Assembly: GCA_002293105.1 (NCBI GenBank)
Contig: DBCP01000053.1
Coordinates: forward strand, 3,348-11,431
Direction: 5' to 3'
Length of the DNA: 8,084 bases
Origin: Bacteroidetes bacterium UBA955
Lineage (GTDB): Bacteria > Bacteroidota > Bacteroidia > NS11-12g > UBA955
Below, piece by piece: positions 1 through 6,286 of this stretch (the stretch's first letter is position 1; each line of letters opens with the position of its first letter). Below the pieces are notes generated by a model, which worked only from the letters and a program-made list of their open reading frames with translations, was not told the DNA's origin and did not search any database. A program made the position numbers and the translations under genes.

Positions 1-7
1 GCGATGC

Positions 8-1135
8 CTAGTCCCTGATGATGACTTTCTGCGCAGGTTTGTGTTTGTAGCGAAACAGTAGCAATTGGTTTTTGGGGAGGTTTTCATCGAGCGATAGCGA
101 CTGTCCTTTTAGCGAAAATACTTCGATTGGCGCCTCCGCAGGAGGCGCCAATGTTTTTATATCTGCATAGCAATCCGGTATTTCAAAGCGCGCGTAAATC
201 AAAGTGTCCTGATTATAACATTGGTTATACCATTGAGCCGCTAAGATGTATCGTCCCTGTTGAGGAAAGCGGTAATCCATCAAGCGTCCTTTACTGCTTG
301 CATGGATCATGCTGGTTGAAGGAAATGTATACTGCTTGTAGATGGATGGTTCGTTGGGGTCGTTCCATCGAGTTTGAGAGATGGTATCTAAGGTGGCATC
401 GGTGTAAACCAAAAAATAATGCTTCCAACAGGTGTCTTTGGGGTCGTCGGCCACCAGGCTCATCCGGGCGATGAGGGAATCGCATGTTGATTGTTGGGTG
501 CTCAATGTCGCGGCTTGAAACGATAATATGATCAATTCCTTCACAAAGAGCGTATCGCAGTTGCGGCATTTGTTCCAGATGCTGAGCGACATTTTGAATT
601 TACCCGCAGAGGGAAAGGTGTAGTTACAAAGACCATTGTAATGTTTGCCGGTATCGGTTTTGCCTGTTTGGTAGTTGTAAAAACGGTATTGGTAGTTGAG
701 GCAAGAATCGGGAAACACATTTTCCAATTGCCATTGGTAATAGCGGTTTTGGTTGTACTGTTTGAGTTTGGCCGAAAACCAATTGCATTTGAGGGGTTTA
801 CACTGGACTTTGAGGGTGAGATAAATGGTTGAATCGTCGCGCCCACATCCGTTTTTGATGAGGATGGTGCCATAATAGGTGCCCGTATCGCTGAAGTATA
901 TATTGAATTTTTTACTGAATGTGCGATAGACGGGATCGGCATATTGGTCTACGAATTCCGTTTCGATTTGCGAGAAACAAGTATCGCTCACACCCAATAT
1001 TTCCAGAGAATAAACATTGCATTGGTTGGTGTAACGAACAGAAACCTGGGACCAATTTGTCTGCGCCACCAAAGGAATTTGCATCGCCCAGAAGCAAAGC
1101 ATCGCCAAGCCATATGAGAAGGTGTCCCGTTTCAC
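8..1135 (-). CDS. Secreted cysteine-rich protein with three PKD-like repeats and a short T9SS-type sorting tail
   Basis: Function unknown; I do not recognise a specific family. The 375-residue product starts at a GTG (MKRDTFSYGL), giving a basic N-terminus, a hydrophobic core and a probable cleavage after about residue 24 (LVAQ). An internal ATG at 1102 would also leave a usable signal peptide, so the start is not certain. Three degenerate repeats share the pattern aromatic-x-F-x-x-x-G-[KRT]-[YF], about ten residues, then N-x-C and D-[ST]: residues about 78-112, 170-206 and 287-322. They resemble PKD/Ig-like beta-sandwich domains. The mature part has about 13 cysteines, one near the same place in each repeat, suggesting disulphides in an exported protein. 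Residues about 336-375 (IEVFSLKGQSL ... QKVIIRD) look like the end of a T9SS type A sorting domain, but only about 40 residues long and without the usual PNP-type opening motif. Inference: a cell-surface or released protein. It is divergent from trxB, with 100 bases between the two starts. Confidence 0.75.
   Translation of the reverse strand: MKRDTFSYGLAMLCFWAMQIPLVAQTNWSQVSVRYTNQCNVYSLEILGVSDTCFSQIETEFVDQYADPVYRTFSKKFNIYFSDTGTYYGTILIKNGCGRDDSTIYLTLKVQCKPLKCNWFSAKLKQYNQNRYYQWQLENVFPDSCLNYQYRFYNYQTGKTDTGKHYNGLCNYTFPSAGKFKMSLSIWNKCRNCDTLFVKELIILSFQAATLSTQQSTCDSLIARMSLVADDPKDTCWKHYFLVYTDATLDTISQTRWNDPNEPSIYKQYTFPSTSMIHASSKGRLMDYRFPQQGRYILAAQWYNQCYNQDTLIYARFEIPDCYADIKTLAPPAEAPIEVFSLKGQSLSLDENLPKNQLLLFRYKHKPAQKVIIRD
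126..152. repeat. Perfect 12-bp inverted repeat with 3-nt loop inside the secreted-protein gene
   Basis: Left arm ATTGGCGCCTCC (126-137), loop GCA (138-140), right arm GGAGGCGCCAAT (141-152), with no mismatch. On the + strand it is followed by GTTTTTAT (T run 154-158), so it has the form of an intrinsic terminator for + strand transcripts, antisense to the gene that contains it. On the coding (-) strand no T run follows. In the protein it encodes the low-complexity linker LAPPAEAPI, just before the sorting-like tail. Each arm contains the self-complementary GGCGCC. Confidence 0.85.
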
Positions 1136-1141
1136 AGAAAT

Positions 1142-1173
1142 ACAATATAGGCAATTTGGGCGACATTTCCAAA
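1142..1173 (-). promoter_or_regulatory. Tentative weak promoter for the secreted-protein gene
   Basis: Read on the minus strand, TTTG (1173-1170) is followed after 20 bases by TATATTGT (1149-1142), six bases before the GTG start. The first box and spacing fit the Bacteroidota -33/-7 layout, but the second box matches TAnnTTTG only partly (TAnnTTG). A second near-match, TATTTCTG, overlaps the start codon itself. Low confidence. Confidence 0.3.
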
Positions 1174-1218
1174 TTTTCGAGTGTGAACAAAATCACGATA
1201 ACTCCCGAAAATGCGTTT

Positions 1219-1226
1219 TATTTTTG
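1219..1226 (+). promoter_or_regulatory. -7 promoter box of trxB (TATTTTTG)
   Basis: Perfect match to the Bacteroidota -7 consensus TAnnTTTG, ending nine bases before the trxB ATG. No TTTG or TTG lies 17-23 bases upstream, so the -33 half is not recognisable. Transcription would begin about 4-7 bases after the box, leaving a leader of only a few bases. There is no Shine-Dalgarno sequence between box and start. Confidence 0.6.
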
Positions 1227-1235
1227 TAGTCTCTT

Positions 1236-2180
1236 ATGGAAAAAGTTGAGTGTTTGATCATTGGTAGCGGTCCGGCAGGTTACACAGCCGCTATTTACGC
1301 CGCCCGTGCGGATATGAAGCCCGTCATGTATGAAGGATTGCAGCCGGGTGGACAGTTAACCATCACCACTGAGGTGGAAAATTATCCCGGATTTCCCCAT
1401 GGTGTGCAAGGCCCTGAAATGATGAATCAGTTTAAGGAGCAAGCCGTTCGTTTGGGAACGGATGTGCGTTTTGGCATGGTAACGTCTGTGGAATTCAAGC
1501 AAGGCGGTCCGCAAAAAGTAATCGTGGATGGCAGCCATGAAATTGAAGCACAAGCGGTTATTATCTCTACCGGTGCTAGCGCCAAGTGGTTGGGGATTCC
1601 CTCAGAACAGCGATTGAATGGTTCGGGTGTGAGTGCTTGCGCTGTTTGCGATGGGTTCTTCTACAAGGGTCAGGATGTAGCCATTGTTGGTGCGGGCGAT
1701 ACGGCCTGTGAAGAGGCATCGTATTTGGCGAAAATTTGTAGTAAAGTCTATATGTTGGTGCGGAAGGATGAGTTTCGAGCATCAAAAGCCATGCAGCACC
1801 GCGTGATGAATACGCCCAACATTGAGGTGTTGTTCAACACAGAAACCGATGAGATTCTGGGCGAGTTTGGCGTTGAGGGTTTGCGTGTGAAGAACAATGT
1901 GAGCGGCGAAACAAGGGAGTTCCCAATCAAAGGATTCTTTGTGGCAATCGGTCATACACCAAACACCGATATCTTCAAGCCCTATATCGACATGGATGAC
2001 CAAGGGTATATCATCACCAAGCCCGGAACAAGCTACACCAACATGGAAGGCGTTTTCTGTTCGGGCGATGCGCAAGATAAAATTTACCGTCAGGCTGTTA
2101 CCGCTGCAGGCAGTGGTTGTATGGCGGCTTTGGATGCTGAGCGCTGGTTGAGTGCAAAGCATGCGGCGGCTCAATCTTAA
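1236..2180 (+). CDS. trxB: Thioredoxin reductase (NADPH, FAD flavoprotein)
   Basis: Reduces oxidised thioredoxin in the cytoplasm, passing electrons from NADPH through FAD and a redox-active disulphide. The 314-residue length is normal for the bacterial low-molecular-weight enzyme. Visible motifs, in order: FAD-binding GSGPAG at residues 10-15; redox centre C135-A-V-C138 followed by DG, at the same positions as in E. coli TrxB; second dinucleotide fold GAGDTA at 152-157; pyridine-nucleotide motif VRKDEFR at 175-181; and a C-terminal FAD motif ending in SGDAQD. The E. coli NADPH motif is HRRxxxR, so positions 175 and 177 are changed here (V and K) while R176 and R181 remain; NADPH is still the likelier cofactor. 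The ATG lies directly behind a TATTTTTG promoter box, which supports this start. A second gene begins nine bases after the stop and is probably co-transcribed. Confidence 0.97.
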   Translation: MEKVECLIIGSGPAGYTAAIYAARADMKPVMYEGLQPGGQLTITTEVENYPGFPHGVQGPEMMNQFKEQAVRLGTDVRFGMVTSVEFKQGGPQKVIVDGSHEIEAQAVIISTGASAKWLGIPSEQRLNGSGVSACAVCDGFFYKGQDVAIVGAGDTACEEASYLAKICSKVYMLVRKDEFRASKAMQHRVMNTPNIEVLFNTETDEILGEFGVEGLRVKNNVSGETREFPIKGFFVAIGHTPNTDIFKPYIDMDDQGYIITKPGTSYTNMEGVFCSGDAQDKIYRQAVTAAGSGCMAALDAERWLSAKHAAAQS

Positions 2181-2189
2181 TATTTTGTA

Positions 2190-3926
2190 GTGCGGTATTG
2201 GTTCCACTTGGGCGTTTTGGTGTATTGCATGGGTGCAAATCTCCAAGCCCAAGTGCTACACAGCGTTTTGTCGTTGGATGGCAGCCATGACCCCGTGCGG
2301 GGCAATGAGCCCAGTATTGCGGTGGATCCGCGGAATCCCAGTCGCACGTTGATTGGGGTGAATACAAGTACCGTTTTGGTTTCTGATGATCCCACGCTGA
2401 AGCGCTGGCAGACCGTAATGGTGAATCCTCCCCAAGGTTTTTATGGCGATCCAGTAATGAAAACGGGCAAAAATGGCACGGTGTATCTGGCGCATTTGGC
2501 CAAAAATAAGCAAGGCGTTTGGCCCCATTTTTTTGATCGTATTGTCTTTGAACGCAGTGTCGATAGTGGCCGAACCTTCTCGGCAGTGGATGTGGGCTAT
2601 CACGAAGGCAAGATGCAAGACAAACCCTGGTTTGCTTTGGATGAATGGAAAAACAGCCCAGGCAAAGGGAATGTCTATCTCACATGGACAGAATTCGACA
2701 AATATGGCAGTGGATCACCGCAAGATTCTTCGAGGATTTGGTTCGCGCGAACAACTGCACAGAATGGGGCCGGGTTCGATACACCTTTGGTCATTAGCGA
2801 TTGCGGTGGTGATGCGCTAGACGATGACGGAACGGCGGAAGGCGCCAACATCGCTGTAACCCCAGACGGTGTGTTGCATGCCGTGTGGTCGAGAAGGGAT
2901 ACAATTTGGTACGACTGCAGCAAAGATCAAGGCAAAACCTGGGGAAAAGACCTTTTTTTGGCGGAGCAATTTGGCGGCTGGAACCACGAAAATGTGCTCG
3001 GTACGATGCGGGTAAATGGGATGCCCATTGCGGTTTCGGATGCACATGGCAATGTGGTGGTGGTGTTTTCAAGGCAGGCCTGTAATAAAACATCGTTTTT
3101 TGGTTGTCAAACGCGCGATGTAATGGCTGTGGTGAAGTGGGCAGGGAGCGATGCTTTTTCTGGGCCAGTGCAATTGAATCGCGCAACTGAAGGGATGTCG
3201 GACGCAGCGCATCGATTGGATCCTGAAACGCCAAATTTTGAGATGACGGAGCAGTATTCGCCCATGGTGGTAACGTCTGGCGATGGCCAGCGGATTTTTG
3301 TGGCCTGGCAAGACCGGAGGCGAAGCGCAACGGGCGCATTTTTTGATGTCTATGGTGCGGAACTTCGGGTGGTGAGAAAAGTAGGTGTTGGACAACGATT
3401 CTTGCAGGTAGGGGAGAATATACGGTTGTCTAAAAGTGCTTCCATGGCGCCGGGTAATGCAGTTTTCATGGGCGATTACATCGGATTGGATTGGCAAAAG
3501 GATTTGGTATTGGCATACACCGGTTTTGATGTGTCGAGATCGTATCCGGTCATCCAATTGGCCAAAGTAAAGGTGAAATCGCGGTTGATGGGATTGCGTA
3601 ACATCCAAGGAGTTTCTTCCGTTGTTGAACCGGGATTGAGTTTGTGGGTGATGGATAATGTATCAGAGAAGAGCAACACCACCGATATTGAGAAAGATTC
3701 TCGAAAGGATAAAAAAATATTTATTTGGGCAGAATGGCCGGGCGTGAACAATTTTACCTTGGAACTGAAGATGGGTTCTCAAGTGGTTTTCTCGCATGTG
3801 TTTGAAAATGTGTTGGATGGGAAGGTTGATTTTGAGCTACCACTCACCCGATTTGTGCCAGGATCCTACGAAATGGTGCTGAGAAAGAAGGGCAGAAGCG
3901 TGAGTTTGCCCGTTTATTTAAAATAA
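2190..3926 (+). CDS. Secreted BNR/Asp-box beta-propeller protein, sialidase-like superfamily
   Basis: Exported protein of 578 residues; substrate unknown. The start is a GTG, nine bases after the trxB stop. It is preferred because it gives a complete signal peptide (MRYWFHLGVLV ... LQAQ, cleavage near residue 21), which the next ATG (2229) would destroy. The cysteine at residue 13 is not in a lipobox. Two clear Asp-box repeats (S-x-D-x-G-x-T-[FW]) are present: SVDSGRTF at 123-130 and SKDQGKTW at 244-251; SDDPTLKRW may be a decayed one. DKPW at 144-147 and the DGTAEGANIAV stretch fit bacterial exo-alpha-sialidase/BNR-type proteins. The propeller spans roughly residues 25-450, and a beta-rich domain of about 100 residues follows from about 478. 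I do not see the RIP motif of catalytic sialidases, so enzyme activity should not be assumed; glycan binding is an alternative. There is no T9SS sorting tail. No promoter of its own was found, so it likely depends on the trxB transcript. Confidence 0.85.
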   Translation: MRYWFHLGVLVYCMGANLQAQVLHSVLSLDGSHDPVRGNEPSIAVDPRNPSRTLIGVNTSTVLVSDDPTLKRWQTVMVNPPQGFYGDPVMKTGKNGTVYLAHLAKNKQGVWPHFFDRIVFERSVDSGRTFSAVDVGYHEGKMQDKPWFALDEWKNSPGKGNVYLTWTEFDKYGSGSPQDSSRIWFARTTAQNGAGFDTPLVISDCGGDALDDDGTAEGANIAVTPDGVLHAVWSRRDTIWYDCSKDQGKTWGKDLFLAEQFGGWNHENVLGTMRVNGMPIAVSDAHGNVVVVFSRQACNKTSFFGCQTRDVMAVVKWAGSDAFSGPVQLNRATEGMSDAAHRLDPETPNFEMTEQYSPMVVTSGDGQRIFVAWQDRRRSATGAFFDVYGAELRVVRKVGVGQRFLQVGENIRLSKSASMAPGNAVFMGDYIGLDWQKDLVLAYTGFDVSRSYPVIQLAKVKVKSRLMGLRNIQGVSSVVEPGLSLWVMDNVSEKSNTTDIEKDSRKDKKIFIWAEWPGVNNFTLELKMGSQVVFSHVFENVLDGKVDFELPLTRFVPGSYEMVLRKKGRSVSLPVYLK

Positions 3927-3938
3927 TTACAGAAAGAA

Positions 3939-3974
3939 TGCACTAAATCGTGCAAGTCCTTTGTGTAAATACAC
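3939..3974. repeat. Two short inverted repeats around the -33 box of the PpiD-like gene
   Basis: TGCAC (3939-3943) pairs with GTGCA (3950-3954) across six bases. GTGT (3963-3966) pairs with ACAC (3971-3974) across AAAT and sits between the -33 and -7 boxes. Such positions would suit an operator, but the arms are only 5 and 4 bases long, so chance is quite possible. Neither is followed by a T run, so they do not make a convincing terminator for the upstream gene. Confidence 0.3.
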
Positions 3975-3991
3975 TTGAAATCCTATTTTTG
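3960..3991 (+). promoter_or_regulatory. Bacteroidota-type promoter of the PpiD-like gene
   Basis: TTTG (3960-3963), a 20-base spacer, then TATTTTTG (3984-3991): a full match to the -33/-7 layout of the primary sigma factor in this phylum. The start codon is at 4010, 18 bases after the box, so the leader would be about a dozen bases (TTTTAATAGACT before ATG), with no Shine-Dalgarno sequence. Confidence 0.8.
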
Positions 3992-4009
3992 CTTCCCTTT
4001 TAATAGACT

Positions 4010-6175
4010 ATGGCAGTAATACAGAAGTTAAGAAACTCGGGGATGGTTGTGATTGTGGTTGTGGCCGCCCTGGTTTTGTTCGTGATCGGTGATCTTTTAA
4101 ACAGTCGCTACGGCGCAAATAACAACGCAGCTGAAGAAGGTGTGTTTGCTGAAATCTCAGGAAAGTCCTTCAAGGAGAAGGAAGATTTGGAACCCTTGGT
4201 GAACAAATTGTACCAACAGAAGTTGGCCAATGATCCTTCCATGGCAACAAAAATGCAATCGGATGAAAAATTCCGTTTGAAGACCGTGAAGGAGTTGTAT
4301 CAAAGTGCCTACGATCAATTGATTCGCGAAGAGATTTTGATGAAAGAAATTGAGAAGTCAGGTATCACATTGTCGGATGCCGATGTGAATGAATTGTTGG
4401 TGGGCAAACACCCCAGCGAATCGATGATGCAGATTCCCGATTTTCAAACCGATGGAAAATTCGATGGCAAAAAGGTAGAAATGATCTTTAAGCAGGGTAA
4501 GTCGAACGCCCAATTGAAGGCCAATTTGTTGAGCTTGGTAGAGAGTGTAACAAACTACGAGAAAATCGAGCGCTACGCCACTTATGTGTCGAAAGCCAAC
4601 ATCAAAACCAAAGCGGAGAAAGAATACGAATATGTGGTTGCCAACCAAGGCGTGTTGGGTAGCATCATCAATATCGCACACAACAGCATTCCTGATAAGG
4701 ACGTGAAGTTGACCGATGCTGATATGGAGGATTACCTGGCCCGCAACAAAGAGAAATTCAAATTCACAGCCGAAGCGCGCAATGTGAAATATGTGGTTTG
4801 GGATGTGGTTCCAACCCAAGCAGATACCATGGAAGCCTATTCTGCTGCCATGAGAACGGCGGAAGGTATGCGTACCCAAGCCGAGCCCGACACCATAGGT
4901 GCATTGGGTTACTACAACATTACAAGTTTGCCAGAATCTGCACCAGAAGAGGTAAAGAATATCGTATGGAATGCCCCCATCAATGCAGTGGTAGGACCTA
5001 TGTACCGCGAAGGCAATTTCTACATTTGGCAAAAAGTGGCTGAGGCCAACGATACCGTTCCGATGGTTCATGCCTCTCATATTTTGATTCCTACGTCAGG
5101 TGCTTTGCCTGATGGAACCACCATCGTAGATTCTGTGATGGCTGAGACCAAAGCCCGTGAAGTATTGACCCAGATTATGGGCGGTGCGAATATGGCTGAG
5201 TTGGCTCCTAAATTGTCGACAGACCAAGGATCAGCTGCCAAAGGGGGTGATTTGGGTTGGGCTGCGGCAAGTGGTTATGTGAAGGAGTTTGCTGATTTCT
5301 GTAAAACGGCTACTAAAGGACAAGTGGGCTTGGTAAAAACCCAGTTTGGTTTCCATATCATTAAGATGGTAGACGATGCACAAAGCAAGAAAATCAAATA
5401 CACGCAGAATGTGGTTGAATTGGCTGCAAGTCCTGGTACGGTGAGTGTAGTTGACGAAAAGAGTCGTGCTTTCCGCAACAAGGTCACTGCCGACGCAGGT
5501 TCATTTGAAAAAGCGGTTGAGTCGATGGCTTTGGTTCCTCGTGTAATGAAAGACTTGAAAACCGATATGCAGGGAATCCCTGGTATCGCTGCGCCTGAAA
5601 ACGTAAAGACCATCATGTATTGGTTGTTTGATAAAGAGCGTGGAAAAGGTGATGTATCGGATGTGTTCCAGTTTGCGGGTGCACACGTAGTATTCAGTGT
5701 TGAAGCTGTTAAGCACGTGGGTTATGCCAAGGTGGAGGATGTTCGATCAGAAATTGAGCCTTTGGTTCGTGAAGAGTTGAAAGGAAAGCTGATCGCGGAG
5801 AAATTGACCAAAGCGGCTGAAAAGGCGAAATCGCCCCGTGAATTGGCGAGTATGGCTGGCGCTACATTGATTCCTTTGGAGTCTTTGAAGATGGGTCAGA
5901 ATTTCTTGCCACAGTTGGCTGCTGAAATGCGCATTTTGGGTGCTGCTTTCGGTGTTGAGTTGAAGAAATTCTCAGCCCCTGTGATTGGTAAGAACAATAC
6001 GGCGATGATTTGGATCGACAAGCGCGATGATATCAAGGTGCCAAAATCTGCTGGAGATGCGCCGGATCCGTTTGAATTCTACAACCGTCCTCAGTACATC
6101 ATGAATACTTTACAGGATGTGTTGACCAAAAAAGCACAGGTACAAGATTACCGTTACAAGTTTGAATGGTTCTAG
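4010..6175 (+). CDS. ppiD: Membrane-anchored parvulin-type peptidyl-prolyl cis-trans isomerase (PpiD/SurA-like folding factor)
   Basis: Expected to catalyse proline cis-trans isomerisation and to chaperone proteins emerging on the periplasmic side of the inner membrane. The 721 residues contain: one N-terminal transmembrane segment (about 12-30, after MAVIQKLRNSG), as in PpiD; a charged helical SurA-N/PpiD-N-like region (about 45-240); a degenerate parvulin-like segment (about 245-345); and a well-conserved PPIC domain (about 353-456) with HASHIL at 354-359, GGDLGW at 412-417 and FGFHIIK at 446-452, including the paired histidines typical of active parvulins (H357, H449). A further helical region with a possible third, decayed parvulin unit runs to the C-terminus. 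E. coli PpiD is shorter (623 residues) and its parvulin domain is considered inactive; here the domain looks intact. The symbol is by architecture, not proven orthology. The gene has its own promoter and terminator and so appears monocistronic. The upstream neighbour ends 83 bases earlier. Confidence 0.9.
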   Translation: MAVIQKLRNSGMVVIVVVAALVLFVIGDLLNSRYGANNNAAEEGVFAEISGKSFKEKEDLEPLVNKLYQQKLANDPSMATKMQSDEKFRLKTVKELYQSAYDQLIREEILMKEIEKSGITLSDADVNELLVGKHPSESMMQIPDFQTDGKFDGKKVEMIFKQGKSNAQLKANLLSLVESVTNYEKIERYATYVSKANIKTKAEKEYEYVVANQGVLGSIINIAHNSIPDKDVKLTDADMEDYLARNKEKFKFTAEARNVKYVVWDVVPTQADTMEAYSAAMRTAEGMRTQAEPDTIGALGYYNITSLPESAPEEVKNIVWNAPINAVVGPMYREGNFYIWQKVAEANDTVPMVHASHILIPTSGALPDGTTIVDSVMAETKAREVLTQIMGGANMAELAPKLSTDQGSAAKGGDLGWAAASGYVKEFADFCKTATKGQVGLVKTQFGFHIIKMVDDAQSKKIKYTQNVVELAASPGTVSVVDEKSRAFRNKVTADAGSFEKAVESMALVPRVMKDLKTDMQGIPGIAAPENVKTIMYWLFDKERGKGDVSDVFQFAGAHVVFSVEAVKHVGYAKVEDVRSEIEPLVREELKGKLIAEKLTKAAEKAKSPRELASMAGATLIPLESLKMGQNFLPQLAAEMRILGAAFGVELKKFSAPVIGKNNTAMIWIDKRDDIKVPKSAGDAPDPFEFYNRPQYIMNTLQDVLTKKAQVQDYRYKFEWF

Positions 6176-6204
6176 TCTTTACTGAATTATAGGAAAATTT
6201 TAGT

Positions 6205-6240
6205 GAGGGGCCCCGTCGAAGACGGGGCCCCTCTTTTTTT
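6205..6240 (+). terminator. Strong intrinsic terminator of the PpiD-like gene
   Basis: Perfect 13-bp stem GAGGGGCCCCGTC (6205-6217) with GACGGGGCCCCTC (6221-6233), loop GAA, followed by seven T residues (6234-6240). It begins 29 bases after the stop codon. Each arm contains the self-complementary octamer GGGGCCCC, so the arms could also pair with themselves. No matching T run sits directly on the other strand, so it appears one-directional. Confidence 0.95.
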
Positions 6241-6249
6241 GCCAATGAA

Positions 6250-6281
6250 TTGGCAATCACACTGCGCAAGTCGTATTTTTG
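6250..6281 (+). promoter_or_regulatory. Promoter of the isomerase/hydrolase operon
   Basis: TTG (6250-6252), a 21-base spacer, then TATTTTTG (6274-6281), matching the Bacteroidota -33/-7 layout. It lies ten bases after the terminator of the preceding gene. The ATG at 6287 is only five bases after the box, so the predicted transcription start falls on or next to the start codon: a leaderless or nearly leaderless mRNA. Confidence 0.75.
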
Positions 6282-6286
6282 TGATT

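Noticed and set aside
541..942. Minus-strand frame of 133 codons overlapping the secreted-protein gene
   Set aside because: Low-complexity Ser/Thr/Ala/Asn composition, same strand but a different frame from a protein with a convincing signal peptide, repeats and tail. It is a shadow.
919..1257. + strand frame of 112 codons running into the trxB start
   Set aside because: Overlaps the divergent gene and the whole intergenic region, and uses a different frame from trxB; no motif.
1782..2252. Minus-strand frame of 156 codons opposite trxB
   Set aside because: Covers the conserved C-terminal half of TrxB and has no family resemblance of its own.
3069..3608. Long minus-strand frames (179 and 181 codons) within 2794-3608
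   Set aside because: They lie opposite the propeller gene, have no recognisable motif and show antisense-type composition rich in His, Arg and Pro; the + strand frame has Asp-boxes and a signal peptide.
3927..4009. Terminator after the propeller gene
   Set aside because: Only 5-bp and 4-bp hairpins without a following T run; not convincing as intrinsic terminators.
4358..5080. Minus-strand frame of 240 codons opposite the PpiD-like gene
   Set aside because: Composition rich in His, Gly and Phe as expected from reading the complement of a codon-biased gene; no motif and no promoter.
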